Shown: positions 1 through 6,976, counted from the stretch's first letter. The stretch: DNA of 12,174 nucleotides from an uncultured Pseudomonadota bacterium (GCA_903895005.1 CAITSH010000468.1:1-12174); one strand, 5' to 3'. Notes: generated from the letters alone by a model not told the origin. Numbers and translations: made by a program.

Positions 1-416
1 ATCAGGAAGTTTTCACCGCAGTCAATCAGGCGGGCCTCGTAGCGCGCGACCATGTAAAGCGACGACACGCCTTCTTCGCTTGACTGGTGCACAACCAGCC
101 CCGCGTTCACCAACAGCGAACCGGCGTCAATGCGGCGGACCCACACGTTACTGATCTGGCGAAGCAGGTGGTAGCGCCGGTAGGTCAGCACGCCTTTAGC
201 CAGCATGGAAACGCGATCGCGAATCATGCCATGGGTGGTGCAGCCCATGATCGGCAGGGGAAGGCCAAGATCACGATTTTCCCGCGACAGTACCTCGTAT
301 GCGCAATCGGCGGGGTTGAACATCGCCACCCAGGTGTCGAAGCGTTCTTCGTCAAGGCAGGCTGCGTATTCGTATAAAAACTGTTCGACCCGCGCCGCCA
401 TTTGCCAGTCACTCAT
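1..416 (-). CDS. Aromatic-ring-hydroxylating dioxygenase, small (beta) subunit, partial at left edge
   Basis: The minus strand from the ATG at 416-414 reads 138 codons without a stop to the window edge, so the C-terminus is missing. My translation starts MSDWQMAARVEQFLYEYAAC and contains the stretch TYRRYHLLRQISNVWV, typical of the NTF2-like (SnoaL-type) fold of ring-hydroxylating oxygenase beta subunits. In this family the beta subunit is mostly structural and packs with the alpha subunit into an alpha3beta3 hexamer in the cytoplasm. The start codon overlaps the stop of the alpha gene in an ATGA (413-416), so the two are translationally coupled and the alpha gene comes first in the operon. 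The family call is firm from sequence plus context. The substrate is not readable. Reductase or ferredoxin genes, if present, would lie to the left of the window. Confidence 0.87.
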   Translation of the reverse strand, partial: MSDWQMAARVEQFLYEYAACLDEERFDTWVAMFNPADCAYEVLSRENRDLGLPLPIMGCTTHGMIRDRVSMLAKGVLTYRRYHLLRQISNVWVRRIDAGSLLVNAGLVVHQSSEEGVSSLYMVARYEARLIDCGENFL

Positions 417-1705
417 CGCGGTGTCCCCTCATTCTGCGCCATCGGTAGATCCATGATGCGGTGATAAAACGACCAGAAGCCGCGGATCGAAATCTCTTGG
501 GAGAGGTAGTCGGTGTCCTCTATCGGGCCCACACCGCCCATCTCGAGCACTTCGTGGTCACCCGGCCGCCGATGCCGGATGCCTCCCTGAACGAGGCGCA
601 ACGCCTCGCCGTCTTCCAGCGAAATGTATCCCGCGGGGCCGATCAAGTTGGCGGTGAGGAGCTTGTCCCGGGTTTGCTGCGGTGTATCCGACTCGAAGCC
701 CAGGTAGGTTATATGCAACTCCACCATGTCGGGCCCCTTCGGGCGCAGGTGACGAATGGCGTAGGTGTTGTCCACTTGGGCGACGATCAGTGTTGGAAAA
801 ATCGACAGGATGGTTGTCTTGTAGCCGTCGCCCAGGTCGAGCGGGACTCGGGTGAGGGCAGGGTCGGCCATTTTCATGTCCGGGTTGAATTTGCCAGTGC
901 CCTCATAGGCTTTTGCGACGACGGCCTGATCGTCCTTATCCTGCTCGCTCAGTATCGAGTGGTTCCAGGTGTTTTTAAGGTCCCGGTCCAGCTTGATGCC
1001 GCCTCGCATGGTTGGCTGTTGCAGACCGAAGGAAACCTGGAACTGGTGCAGCAGCGAGCCGTGGTACGGGTCGCGCACGTTTTCGTTGTAGAGCTTCCAG
1101 TTGCCCGGGATGCGCTGGCGCAGGTAACCCAGCACTTTGGGTTTGCGCTGAACAAGCAGGCGGTCGATTTGCGACATTGAATGTGGACCGAGGAAGGCGT
1201 CCAGCGGCGGTGGTGTTTCGGAAAAGCTGCCAAATACGAGGCCGCCGTAGGTGGCAATGTGCAGCGTGTTCAAGCCGTGACTTTTTTTGTCAAAGTGTCC
1301 GGGCATGCCGCCCTTTCCCTTGACCCCTTGTGACAGGGGCACGCCGGTGAGCTCACCCTTGAGCGTATAGGTCCACAGGTGGTAGGCGCAGGTGATGCGT
1401 GCGGTGTTGCCGCGCACTGCGTTGACCAATTGGGCGCCGCGGTGGGCGCAGGAGTTTTCGAAGGCGTGCAGCGAACCGTCGGCGGCCCGTGTCGTCACGA
1501 TATGGGTGTCACCTGCCCAGGTAGTGACAAAATCGCCGGCGTTTGCGATCTCTATTTCATGGCAAAGGTAGTTCCAAACGGGTCCGCGGAATATGCGCTC
1601 GTTTTCCAGGTGGTAAATGTCGGCATCGGTAAAAACCGTGTAGGGGACGCGCGAAAAATCTCCACGGGGCCAGCTAGAACCGGGGGTGTCTTTTTTCGTG
1701 GTCAA
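413..1705 (-). CDS. Rieske non-heme-iron ring-hydroxylating oxygenase, large (alpha) subunit (terephthalate/salicylate/anthranilate-type)
   Basis: A 430-residue protein of normal length for an oxygenase alpha subunit. The N-terminal Rieske [2Fe-2S] domain has C86-x-H88 and C106-x2-H109. The catalytic domain has NENVRDPYH...H, giving the bridging Asp212 and iron ligands His215 and His220; Asp365 in the EDGE motif is the likely third ligand. The wording around residues 40-60 (RGPVWNYLC, then NAGDF) and GGLVFGSFSE resembles, from memory, terephthalate 1,2-dioxygenase TphA2 and salicylate 5-hydroxylase NagG. The enzyme should insert oxygen into an aromatic carboxylate using electrons from a reductase and ferredoxin not seen here. 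The start is TTG (1705-1703), chosen because AAGGAG lies 6 nt upstream and no better start exists. It is first in a minus-strand operon with the beta gene and diverges from ffs-dnaX. The exact substrate is inference only. Confidence 0.92.
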   Translation of the reverse strand: MTTKKDTPGSSWPRGDFSRVPYTVFTDADIYHLENERIFRGPVWNYLCHEIEIANAGDFVTTWAGDTHIVTTRAADGSLHAFENSCAHRGAQLVNAVRGNTARITCAYHLWTYTLKGELTGVPLSQGVKGKGGMPGHFDKKSHGLNTLHIATYGGLVFGSFSETPPPLDAFLGPHSMSQIDRLLVQRKPKVLGYLRQRIPGNWKLYNENVRDPYHGSLLHQFQVSFGLQQPTMRGGIKLDRDLKNTWNHSILSEQDKDDQAVVAKAYEGTGKFNPDMKMADPALTRVPLDLGDGYKTTILSIFPTLIVAQVDNTYAIRHLRPKGPDMVELHITYLGFESDTPQQTRDKLLTANLIGPAGYISLEDGEALRLVQGGIRHRRPGDHEVLEMGGVGPIEDTDYLSQEISIRGFWSFYHRIMDLPMAQNEGTPR

Positions 1706-1711
1706 ACAGTT

Positions 1712-1717
1712 CTCCTT
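1712..1717 (-). promoter_or_regulatory. Ribosome-binding site that fixes the TTG start of the alpha subunit
   Basis: Read on the minus strand, AAGGAG sits 6 nt before TTG (1705-1703). It is the strongest Shine-Dalgarno on this strand here and justifies calling a TTG start rather than a shorter ORF. Confidence 0.75.
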
Positions 1718-1897
1718 GGGGGGCGTTCGTTCAGTTTTATGTCTTGCACGCGGCTCCGGGAGCAGGTGCTAAGCGATTGCGCATGCCCCGTGCATGTTTT
1801 CAGACACTACCGCACTGCCGCGCCCGCATCAAACACCAGATTCACACGATGAAACATATTTTGCAGGTGGGGACAGACTGTGTCGTGGGAATTGGGC
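1718..1897. other. Divergent intergenic region between the oxygenase operon and ffs
   Basis: No gene is supported in the roughly 190 nt between the alpha subunit start and the ffs -10 box. It must hold the promoter of the oxygenase operon (minus strand) and the -35 region for ffs (plus strand). I see a short odd palindrome, GCTCC-G-GGAGC, around 1752-1762, but no convincing -35/-10 pair for the minus strand and no recognisable regulator site. No regulator gene lies beside the oxygenase in this window. Confidence 0.5.
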
Positions 1898-1903
1898 GAT
1901 AAT
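1898..1903 (+). promoter_or_regulatory. Likely -10 box of the ffs promoter
   Basis: GATAAT (5 of 6 matches to TATAAT) ends 4 nt before the start of the SRP RNA stem at 1908, so a start point at about 1908-1910 would fit. No good -35 hexamer lies 16-18 nt upstream (AGACTG at 1875-1880 is poor). The position relative to the RNA is the main support. Confidence 0.55.
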
Positions 1904-1907
1904 GGGG

Positions 1908-2007
1908 GTGGCGGGCCTCCCCGCATTGCGGCGTGGTGAACCTGGTCAGGTCCGGAAGGAAGCAGCCACAGCTACTCACCGCAAGTGCCGGGGTTCAGGC
2001 TCGCCAC
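1908..2007 (+). ncRNA. ffs: Signal recognition particle RNA, bacterial small type (4.5S RNA)
   Basis: This is the RNA scaffold of the signal recognition particle; it binds Ffh and helps deliver nascent inner-membrane proteins to FtsY. The conserved apical domain is plain: GGTCAGGTCCGGAAGGAAGC at 1944-1963, with the GGAA tetraloop at 1954-1957. The ends pair: GTGGCGGGCCT (1908-1918) with AGGCTCGCCAC (1997-2007) gives 11 bp with one G-U, closing a hairpin of about 100 nt like the E. coli 4.5S RNA. The true ends may be a few nt further out, since G residues continue to 1904. Placement directly upstream of dnaX is the usual arrangement in Beta- and many Gammaproteobacteria and supports the call. 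Confidence 0.95.
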
Positions 2008-2016
2008 AGATTACAG

Positions 2017-2050
2017 GATTCAGGCCCACGACCTGCTCGTGGCCTGAATC
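2017..2050 (+). terminator. Strong hairpin between ffs and dnaX, no U-tract
   Basis: GATTCAGGCCCACGA (2017-2031) pairs with TCGTGGCCTGAATC (2037-2050), 14 bp with one bulged C and a CCTGC loop. It begins 9 nt after the SRP RNA stem and ends 33 nt before dnaX. It is the natural candidate for the 3' end signal of ffs, but the following bases (TCCGGCC) are not a U-tract. It could instead be a processing or RNA-stability element, or a leaky terminator that lets some transcription run into dnaX. Confidence 0.5.
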
Positions 2051-2070
2051 TCCGGCCACGGTTCCTCCGG

Positions 2071-2076
2071 TAGAAT
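2071..2076 (+). promoter_or_regulatory. Possible -10 box of dnaX, placed for a leaderless or near-leaderless start
   Basis: TAGAAT (5 of 6 to TATAAT) ends 7 nt before the dnaX ATG at 2084. The usual -10 to start-point distance would put the mRNA start at or within a base or two of the ATG. The region before dnaX has no good Shine-Dalgarno (only GGTAG at 2069-2073), which fits. No clear -35 is seen at 2048-2053. Confidence 0.4.
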
Positions 2077-2083
2077 TTAGCCC

Positions 2084-3706
2084 ATGAGTTATCAAGTCCT
2101 CGCCCGTAAGTGGCGGCCGAAGAATTTTGCCACCATGGTGGGCCAGGAACACGTGGTCAAGGCGCTGAGCCACGCGCTCGAGCAGCAGCGCCTGCACCAT
2201 GCCTACCTCTTTACCGGAACGCGCGGCGTCGGCAAGACCACCATCGCGCGCATCCTAGCCAAGTCGCTCAACTGCGAAAAGGGTATCACCGCTGATCCAT
2301 GCGGCGTATGTTCGGCTTGCACGCAGATCGACGCCGGCCGTTATATCGATTACATCGAGATGGACGCCGCCTCCAATCGCGGCGTCGATGAAATGGTCGA
2401 CCTGCTGAGCCGCGCAGCTTATGCGCCCAGCGCCGGTCGCTACAAGGTCTACATGATCGACGAGGTGCACCAGCTATCGACGCATGCGTTTAACGCCATG
2501 CTCAAGACCTTGGAGGAGCCGCCGGCGCACATCCTGTTCATCCTCGCCACCACCGACCCGCAAAAGGTTCCGGTGACGGTGTTGTCGCGCTGCCTGCAGT
2601 TCAACCTCAAGCAGCTCGCGCCGGGCGTGATCGCCGGCTACCTCAAGAACGTCATGGCCGAAGAAGCGATTCCGGCCGAGGCGGCGGCGCTGGCGCTGGT
2701 GGCTCAGGGCGCGCGCGGCAGCATGCGCGATGCGCTCTCCCTGCTTGACCAGGCCATCGCCTATTCGAGTGGCAATGTCACTGAGGGCGCGGTCCAGGCC
2801 ATGCTTGGCACCATAGACCGAAGCCATTTGTTTACCATCATCGACGCGCTTGAGTCCGGCGATGCCGCGGCGATGATCGTGGTGGCAGACCAAATGGAGG
2901 CACGCAGCCTGTCGTTTGAGGCGGCGCTGCAGGAACTGGCGGCGCTGCTGCACCGGATAACGCTGGCCCAGATGGCACCGGATGCCTTGTCGGACGTAAC
3001 GCCTGACCGTGCCCGCATCATGGAGTGCGCCGCACGCATCGATGGGGAAACGTTGCAGCTGTACTACCAGATCGCGATTCATGGACGCCGCGACCTGCCG
3101 CTGGCTCCGGATGAGTACGCCGGCTTCACCATGGCGCTTATGCGCATGGCGGCATTCCGCCCGGAGATGCCAGGCAAGGGGGCGCCGGTTGCGAGCGTGA
3201 GGGCGGCGGGCCCCGCCCCGGCTGCGCCCAAGCGTGCCGCGGGCGCGCCTGCGTTGGCGTCGGGCGGCGCTGCGGGCGCGACACCTGCGGTATCCGCGGA
3301 ACCGGCAGTACCGCCGGCCGGGGCATTCGACGGCGACTGGGCGGTGCTCGCGCGCACGCTGCCACTCTCTGGCCTCGTGAAGCAACTGGCGCAAAACGCC
3401 GAATTGAAAAAATTCGATGGCGAAACGTTTGAACTGGTGTTGCCAGCCGAACGCAAGGCGCTTGCCGATCCGAGTTACCAGCAGCAACTCAAGGCGGCGT
3501 TGGGCGCATATTTCGGCAAGCCCTGCGCATTGAAGGTGGAAATCGGTGCGGTGCGCGGAGAATCGGTCGCGGCACTCGAGGCCACCGACAAGCGCAACCG
3601 CCAGGAGCAGGCGGTCGCATCGGTAAAGGGCGATGATTTCGTAAAAGAATTGGTGGAGGGGTTCGATGCGACGATCGTTGAATCCTCGATCAAGCCCTTG
3701 CAATGA
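2084..3706 (+). CDS. dnaX: DNA polymerase III clamp-loader subunit tau (and possibly gamma)
   Basis: 540 residues. This is the AAA+ motor of the clamp loader, which opens the beta clamp and places it on primed DNA; the C-terminal part of tau ties the polymerase core to the helicase. Seen in order: Walker A GTRGVGKT (45-52), four zinc-binding Cys (64, 73, 76, 79), Walker B VYMIDE (122-127), sensor 1 TTD (156-158), the SRC arginine-finger motif (168-170) and sensor 2 Arg215 in GSMRDALS. An Ala/Pro-rich linker spans about 361-415, followed by the tau C-terminal domain from about 418 (polymerase-binding in this family). The ATG start matches the family N-terminus (MSYQVLARKWRP). It sits in the classic ffs-dnaX-ybaB-recR order. 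Codons 442-443 are AAA AAA, a possible slippage site (see findings). Confidence 0.97.
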   Translation: MSYQVLARKWRPKNFATMVGQEHVVKALSHALEQQRLHHAYLFTGTRGVGKTTIARILAKSLNCEKGITADPCGVCSACTQIDAGRYIDYIEMDAASNRGVDEMVDLLSRAAYAPSAGRYKVYMIDEVHQLSTHAFNAMLKTLEEPPAHILFILATTDPQKVPVTVLSRCLQFNLKQLAPGVIAGYLKNVMAEEAIPAEAAALALVAQGARGSMRDALSLLDQAIAYSSGNVTEGAVQAMLGTIDRSHLFTIIDALESGDAAAMIVVADQMEARSLSFEAALQELAALLHRITLAQMAPDALSDVTPDRARIMECAARIDGETLQLYYQIAIHGRRDLPLAPDEYAGFTMALMRMAAFRPEMPGKGAPVASVRAAGPAPAAPKRAAGAPALASGGAAGATPAVSAEPAVPPAGAFDGDWAVLARTLPLSGLVKQLAQNAELKKFDGETFELVLPAERKALADPSYQQQLKAALGAYFGKPCALKVEIGAVRGESVAALEATDKRNRQEQAVASVKGDDFVKELVEGFDATIVESSIKPLQ

Positions 3707-3748
3707 CATTGCTGTCAGCGTGGCTGCAGCGTTACAGGAGACGTAAAA

Positions 3749-4075
3749 ATGATGAAGGGTCAGTTGGCCGGGCTGATGAAGCAGGCCCAGCAGATGCAGG
3801 AGAACATGAAGCGCATGCAGGATCAGCTCGCCACCATGGAGGTGGAGGGGCAGTCGGGTGCCGGTATGGTCAAGGTCGTGATGACCTGCAAACACGAGGT
3901 GAAGCGCATCACGATCGATCCGTCGGTGATGGGCGATGACCGGGAAATGCTTGAAGACCTGGTTGTCACCGCGATGAACGACGCCGTGCGCAAGGTGGAG
4001 ACTACGGTGAATGAAAAGATGTCCGGCATGACCGCGGGCTTGCCGCTGCCACCCGGATTCAAGATGCCGTTTTAG
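3749..4075 (+). CDS. ybaB: YbaB/EbfC family nucleoid-associated DNA-binding protein
   Basis: A 108-residue protein of the normal size for this family. Members form dimers with a tweezer-like shape that bind DNA and are thought to help organise the nucleoid; a role alongside RecR in repair has been suggested because the genes are linked. The N-terminal helix ([20 protein letters not shown]) is the family hallmark, followed by the beta-sheet region ([14 protein letters not shown]) and the helix holding [14 protein letters not shown]. The tail ends in [11 protein letters not shown], also typical. AGGAG at 3736-3740 lies 8 nt before the ATG at 3749, so this start is preferred over the second ATG at 3752. 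It follows dnaX after 42 nt and precedes recR. Confidence 0.95.
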   Translation: MMKGQLAGLMKQAQQMQENMKRMQDQLATMEVEGQSGAGMVKVVMTCKHEVKRITIDPSVMGDDREMLEDLVVTAMNDAVRKVETTVNEKMSGMTAGLPLPPGFKMPF

Positions 4076-4093
4076 GCATCAGACTGAATCCAT

Positions 4094-4130
4094 CGGCTGG
4101 AAAGCCACGCCTGGCGTGGATTTCCAGCTG
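4094..4130 (+). repeat. Near-perfect palindrome in the ybaB-recR gap
   Basis: CTGGAAAGCCACGCC (4097-4111) and GGCGTGGATTTCCAG (4113-4127) are reverse complements except for one G.A mismatch. Outer bases extend the stem with a G-C, a G-U and a C-G pair. There is no T-run after it, so it is not an intrinsic terminator inside the operon. It ends 26 nt before the recR start, and recR has no evident Shine-Dalgarno, so an effect on mRNA processing or recR translation is possible. Confidence 0.7.
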
Positions 4131-4156
4131 GTACAACCCCCGGCACAGCACAATCC

Positions 4157-4753
4157 ATGTCCAATACGAGTTCTCTCGACGAGTTGATCGAGGCCTTGCG
4201 CTGCCTGCCCGGTGTCGGCCCCAAGTCGGCACAGCGCACGGCATACCACCTCTTGCAATACGACAACGACGGGGCTCGCCGCCTTGCGGCCGCGCTTGGC
4301 AAGGCCTTGCTGACGATACGCCGGTGTGCCAAGTGCCATACCTTCTCCGAAAACGATTTGTGCGGCGTATGCGCCTCGGCCAAGCGTGATCCGGCGCTGC
4401 TTTGCGTGGTTGAGACGCCCGGCGACCAGTTGATGATGGAACAGACCATGGCCTACGGCGGCCTGTATTTCGTGTTGATGGGGCGTCTGTCGCCGCTTGA
4501 TGGCATCGGGCCGCGCGAGATCGGCCTGGATCTCTTGCAGCAGCGCGCCACTGATGGCCTGGTCAAGGAGGTCATCATCGCCACCAACTTCACCAACGAG
4601 GGCGAGGCGACGGCGCACTACATTGGCGAGATGCTGCGCAAGCACGGCATAAAGGTCAGTCGCATCGCCCGCGGCGTGCCGGTGGGCGGCGAACTTGAGT
4701 ACGTCGACGCCGGCACGCTGGCGCAGGCCTACGTTGAAAGGAGACCGGCATGA
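4157..4753 (+). CDS. recR: Recombination mediator protein RecR
   Basis: 198 residues, the usual length. RecR forms a ring or clamp and, with RecF/RecO, loads RecA on gapped single-stranded DNA. Seen: a helix-hairpin-helix [14 protein letters not shown] (residues 14-27), a zinc finger with Cys57, Cys60, Cys69 and Cys72, a Toprim domain from about residue 80 (VVETPGD, then [11 protein letters not shown]), and the C-terminal Walker-B-like [12 protein letters not shown] (173-184). The start at 4157 gives the standard family N-terminus ([20 protein letters not shown]), although no Shine-Dalgarno is visible before it. It completes the dnaX-ybaB-recR cluster. Its stop codon (4751-4753) touches the ribosome-binding site of the next gene, so the downstream CoA-transferase is probably in the same transcript. 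Confidence 0.97.
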   Translation: MSNTSSLDELIEALRCLPGVGPKSAQRTAYHLLQYDNDGARRLAAALGKALLTIRRCAKCHTFSENDLCGVCASAKRDPALLCVVETPGDQLMMEQTMAYGGLYFVLMGRLSPLDGIGPREIGLDLLQQRATDGLVKEVIIATNFTNEGEATAHYIGEMLRKHGIKVSRIARGVPVGGELEYVDAGTLAQAYVERRPA

Positions 4754-4763
4754 GGACGTCGAC

Positions 4764-5966
4764 ATGAAGCCGCTTGAGGGCGTGAAAGTACTGGAGTTGG
4801 GTCAGCTTATCGCCGGTCCGTTCGCGGGCAAGACCTTCGCAGAGTTTGGGGCGGAGGTGATAAAGATCGAGCCCCCGGCTGTTGACGGCGCCGCAGGCGG
4901 GGATCCGCTGCGCGGCTGGCGAAAGCTGCACAATGGAACATCGCTGTGGTGGTACCTGCAGGGCCGCAACAAGAAATCTGTCACGGCCAACATGCGCCTG
5001 CCCGAGGGGCAGGAGATCGTGCGGCGCCTGGCGAAGGATGCCGACATCCTGATCGAGAATTTCCGGCCGGGCACCATGGAAAAGTGGGGCCTCGGTTACG
5101 ACGCCCTCGCGAAGGACAATCCGGGGCTGGTGATGCTGCGCCTGTCCGGCTTTGGCCAGACAGGTCCGATGAGCGATCAGGCGGGCTTTGGCGCGGTGGG
5201 CGAATCAATGGGGGGCATGCGTTATGTGACCGGATTCCCGGATCGCGCGCCGGTGCGCATGAACCTGTCCATCGGTGATGCGCTGGCGTCGTTGCACGGG
5301 GTGATCGGCGCGATGATGGCGCTGCATCACCGCAACGTGAACGGCGGCAAGGGCCAGGTCGTGGACGTGGCCTTGTACGAGGCGGTGTTCAACATGATGG
5401 AGAGCACGCTCCCCGAGTTCGACATGTTCGGCGTGGTGCGCGAACGCACCGGGACCAACCTGACCGGCATCGTGCCTTCGAATACCTACTTGTCCAGAGA
5501 CGGCCAGCACGTGGTGATCGCCGCCAACGGTGACAGCATTTTCAAGCGGCTGATGAACGCCATCGGCCGGCCGGACCTCGCCAACGATGCGTCCCTTTCC
5601 GACAATGCCGGCCGCGCCAAGCGCGCCGATGAACTCGATAACGTGATTGGTGCATGGGCTTCGCAGCACCCGGTGGACGAGGTGCTCAAGGTGCTGGATG
5701 CAGCGCAGGTACCGAACGGCAAGACCTATTCGATCGCGGATATCGTCCGTGACCCGCAATATCTTGCACGGGGCATGATCCGCCAGCACACGCTCAAGGA
5801 CGGCACCCAGTTGAAACTGCCGGGCATCGTGCCAAAGCTCTCCGACACACCCGGCGACACCGACTGGGTCGGCCCCGATCTCGGCGAGCACACCGAGGAA
5901 ATACTGCGCCGCATCGGCTACAGCGACGAGCATATTGCGACGCTGCGGGCAAGGAAGGCGATCTAG
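4764..5966 (+). CDS. Family III CoA-transferase (CaiB/BaiF family)
   Basis: 400 residues, the usual length. Family III enzymes move CoA from an acyl-CoA donor to a carboxylic acid via an aspartyl-CoA anhydride and work as interlocked dimers in the cytoplasm. The N-terminus (LEGVKVLELGQLIAGPFAG, then FGAEVIKIEPP) is the family signature. Other hallmarks are NKKSVTANMRLPEGQ, ADILIENFRPGTMEKWGLGY and SGFGQTGP. The motif IGDALASLHG places Asp172 where formyl-CoA transferase has its catalytic Asp169, followed by GKGQVVDVALYEA. The start is the ATG at 4764: AGGA (4753-4756) is 7 nt upstream and overlaps the recR stop. Longer in-frame starts would lie inside recR and lack family similarity. With the HMG-CoA-lyase-like gene 45 nt downstream, a hydroxylated dicarboxylate such as 3-hydroxy-3-methylglutarate is a plausible acceptor, but this is inferred. 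Confidence 0.93.
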   Translation: MKPLEGVKVLELGQLIAGPFAGKTFAEFGAEVIKIEPPAVDGAAGGDPLRGWRKLHNGTSLWWYLQGRNKKSVTANMRLPEGQEIVRRLAKDADILIENFRPGTMEKWGLGYDALAKDNPGLVMLRLSGFGQTGPMSDQAGFGAVGESMGGMRYVTGFPDRAPVRMNLSIGDALASLHGVIGAMMALHHRNVNGGKGQVVDVALYEAVFNMMESTLPEFDMFGVVRERTGTNLTGIVPSNTYLSRDGQHVVIAANGDSIFKRLMNAIGRPDLANDASLSDNAGRAKRADELDNVIGAWASQHPVDEVLKVLDAAQVPNGKTYSIADIVRDPQYLARGMIRQHTLKDGTQLKLPGIVPKLSDTPGDTDWVGPDLGEHTEEILRRIGYSDEHIATLRARKAI

Positions 5967-5969
5967 CCG

Positions 5970-5986
5970 GGCCGGCGTGGCCGGCC
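5970..5986 (+). repeat. Short GC-rich hairpin between the CoA-transferase and lyase genes
   Basis: GGCCGGC (5970-5976) and GCCGGCC (5980-5986) form a 7-bp GC stem with a GTG loop, just after the TAG stop at 5964-5966. No T-run follows and the lyase ribosome-binding site starts only about 14 nt later. A pause or mRNA-stability role is possible; a true terminator is unlikely. Confidence 0.5.
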
Positions 5987-6011
5987 GCTGGTTGATTGGG
6001 AGGAGTAATTC

Positions 6012-6935
6012 ATGAGCAAACGCGTTTTCATTCATGAAGTGGTCACGCGCGACGGCCTGCAGATCGAACCGCAGTGGATTCCAACCGAGCGCAAGATCGA
6101 ACTCGTGGACGCCTTGTCGCAGACAGGGCTGGCGAAGATCGAGGTGACGTCGTTCGTGTCAGCCAAAGCGATCCCCAACCTGCGCGACGCCGCCGAGGTG
6201 ATGGCCGGCATACGGCGCAACCCGGCGGTCGACTACGTGGCGCTGATCGCCAATCCCCAGGGGGCGGAACGCGCGGTGGCGGCGAAGGTCGACGAGGTTA
6301 ACCTGGTCGCCTCGGTATCAGACACCCATAACCGCGCCAACATGCGCCGTTCCACAGGGGCGTCGTTTGCCGGTTTCGCCGAGATGATGCCGGTGCTCAA
6401 GGCCGGCGGTGTGCGTGTGAACGGTGCGCTCGCGACCAGTTTCGGCTGTCCGTTCGAAGGCGATGTCCCGGCTGCGCGCGTGCTGGACTTTGTACGCCAG
6501 TATGTCGAGATGGGCGTGGACAGTATTGCGCTGGCCGACACGACCGGCATGGCCCACCCGGCGCAAGTTGCCGCGCTGTGCACCGAGGTACTCAAGCGCT
6601 GGCCGGGGCTGCAGGTGGCGCTGCACTTTCACAATACGCGCGGCATGGGCCTCGCCAATGTGCTTGCAGGTCTCAATGCCGGAGTCGCGCGTTTTGAAGG
6701 CTGTCTTGGCGGCCTGGGTGGGTGCCCCTTTGCGCCAGGGGCAACCGGCAATGTCTGCACCGAGGATGTGGTGCACATGCTGCAATCCATGGGGTACGAC
6801 ACTGGCGTGGACCTGGACAAACTGCTGGCGGTGGCGCGGCGCCTTGGCGAGATCGTGGCGCACGACCTGCCGGGCCAGGTGGTCAAGGCAGGCAAGATTA
6901 CAGACTTGCATCCGCGGCCGGCTGAACTGGTCTAG
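6012..6935 (+). CDS. Hydroxymethylglutaryl-CoA lyase family protein
   Basis: 307 residues, a TIM-barrel lyase of the HMGL-like family. HMG-CoA lyase splits 3-hydroxy-3-methylglutaryl-CoA into acetyl-CoA and acetoacetate, the last step of leucine catabolism. Catalytic and metal residues known in the human enzyme are all present at matching spacings: Arg13-Asp14 in RDGLQ, Glu44 in IEVTSF, His205 and His207 in HFHN, Cys238 in the glycine-rich loop GLGGCPFAPGATGN and Asn247. One small oddity is Cys249 in NVCTED, where NVATED is common. The start is ATG 6012 with AGGAG 6 nt upstream (6001-6005). It lies 45 nt after the CoA-transferase, so both are likely co-transcribed. The substrate may be HMG-CoA or a related 3-hydroxyacyl-CoA; no other leucine-pathway gene is in the window. 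Confidence 0.93.
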   Translation: MSKRVFIHEVVTRDGLQIEPQWIPTERKIELVDALSQTGLAKIEVTSFVSAKAIPNLRDAAEVMAGIRRNPAVDYVALIANPQGAERAVAAKVDEVNLVASVSDTHNRANMRRSTGASFAGFAEMMPVLKAGGVRVNGALATSFGCPFEGDVPAARVLDFVRQYVEMGVDSIALADTTGMAHPAQVAALCTEVLKRWPGLQVALHFHNTRGMGLANVLAGLNAGVARFEGCLGGLGGCPFAPGATGNVCTEDVVHMLQSMGYDTGVDLDKLLAVARRLGEIVAHDLPGQVVKAGKITDLHPRPAELV

Positions 6936-6976
6936 CCTGGCCTGGTTTTAGTCAAGGCGGCGGAGCGGATTGACCG

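Noticed and set aside
461..1180. Plus-strand open frame (239 codons) opposite the oxygenase alpha subunit
   Set aside because: The minus strand has a complete Rieske protein with all ligands; this frame shows no known domain.
1752..1795. Short palindromes (GCTCC-G-GGAGC, and ATGC/GCAT around 1781-1794) upstream of the oxygenase operon
   Set aside because: Too short to separate from chance and not paired with a recognisable promoter; mentioned only in the intergenic entry.
2474..3895. Long minus-strand open frame (473 codons) opposite dnaX and ybaB
   Set aside because: It lies wholly antisense to dnaX/ybaB, has a His/Arg-rich composition with no recognisable domain, and is the usual shadow frame of GC-rich coding DNA.
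4695..4763. N-terminal extension of the CoA-transferase into recR
   Set aside because: The extra 23 residues are recR sequence in another frame; the family start and the ribosome-binding site support ATG 4764.
5205..6035. Minus-strand open frame (276 codons) opposite the CoA-transferase
   Set aside because: His/Val-rich shadow of a well-supported gene, with no ribosome-binding site.
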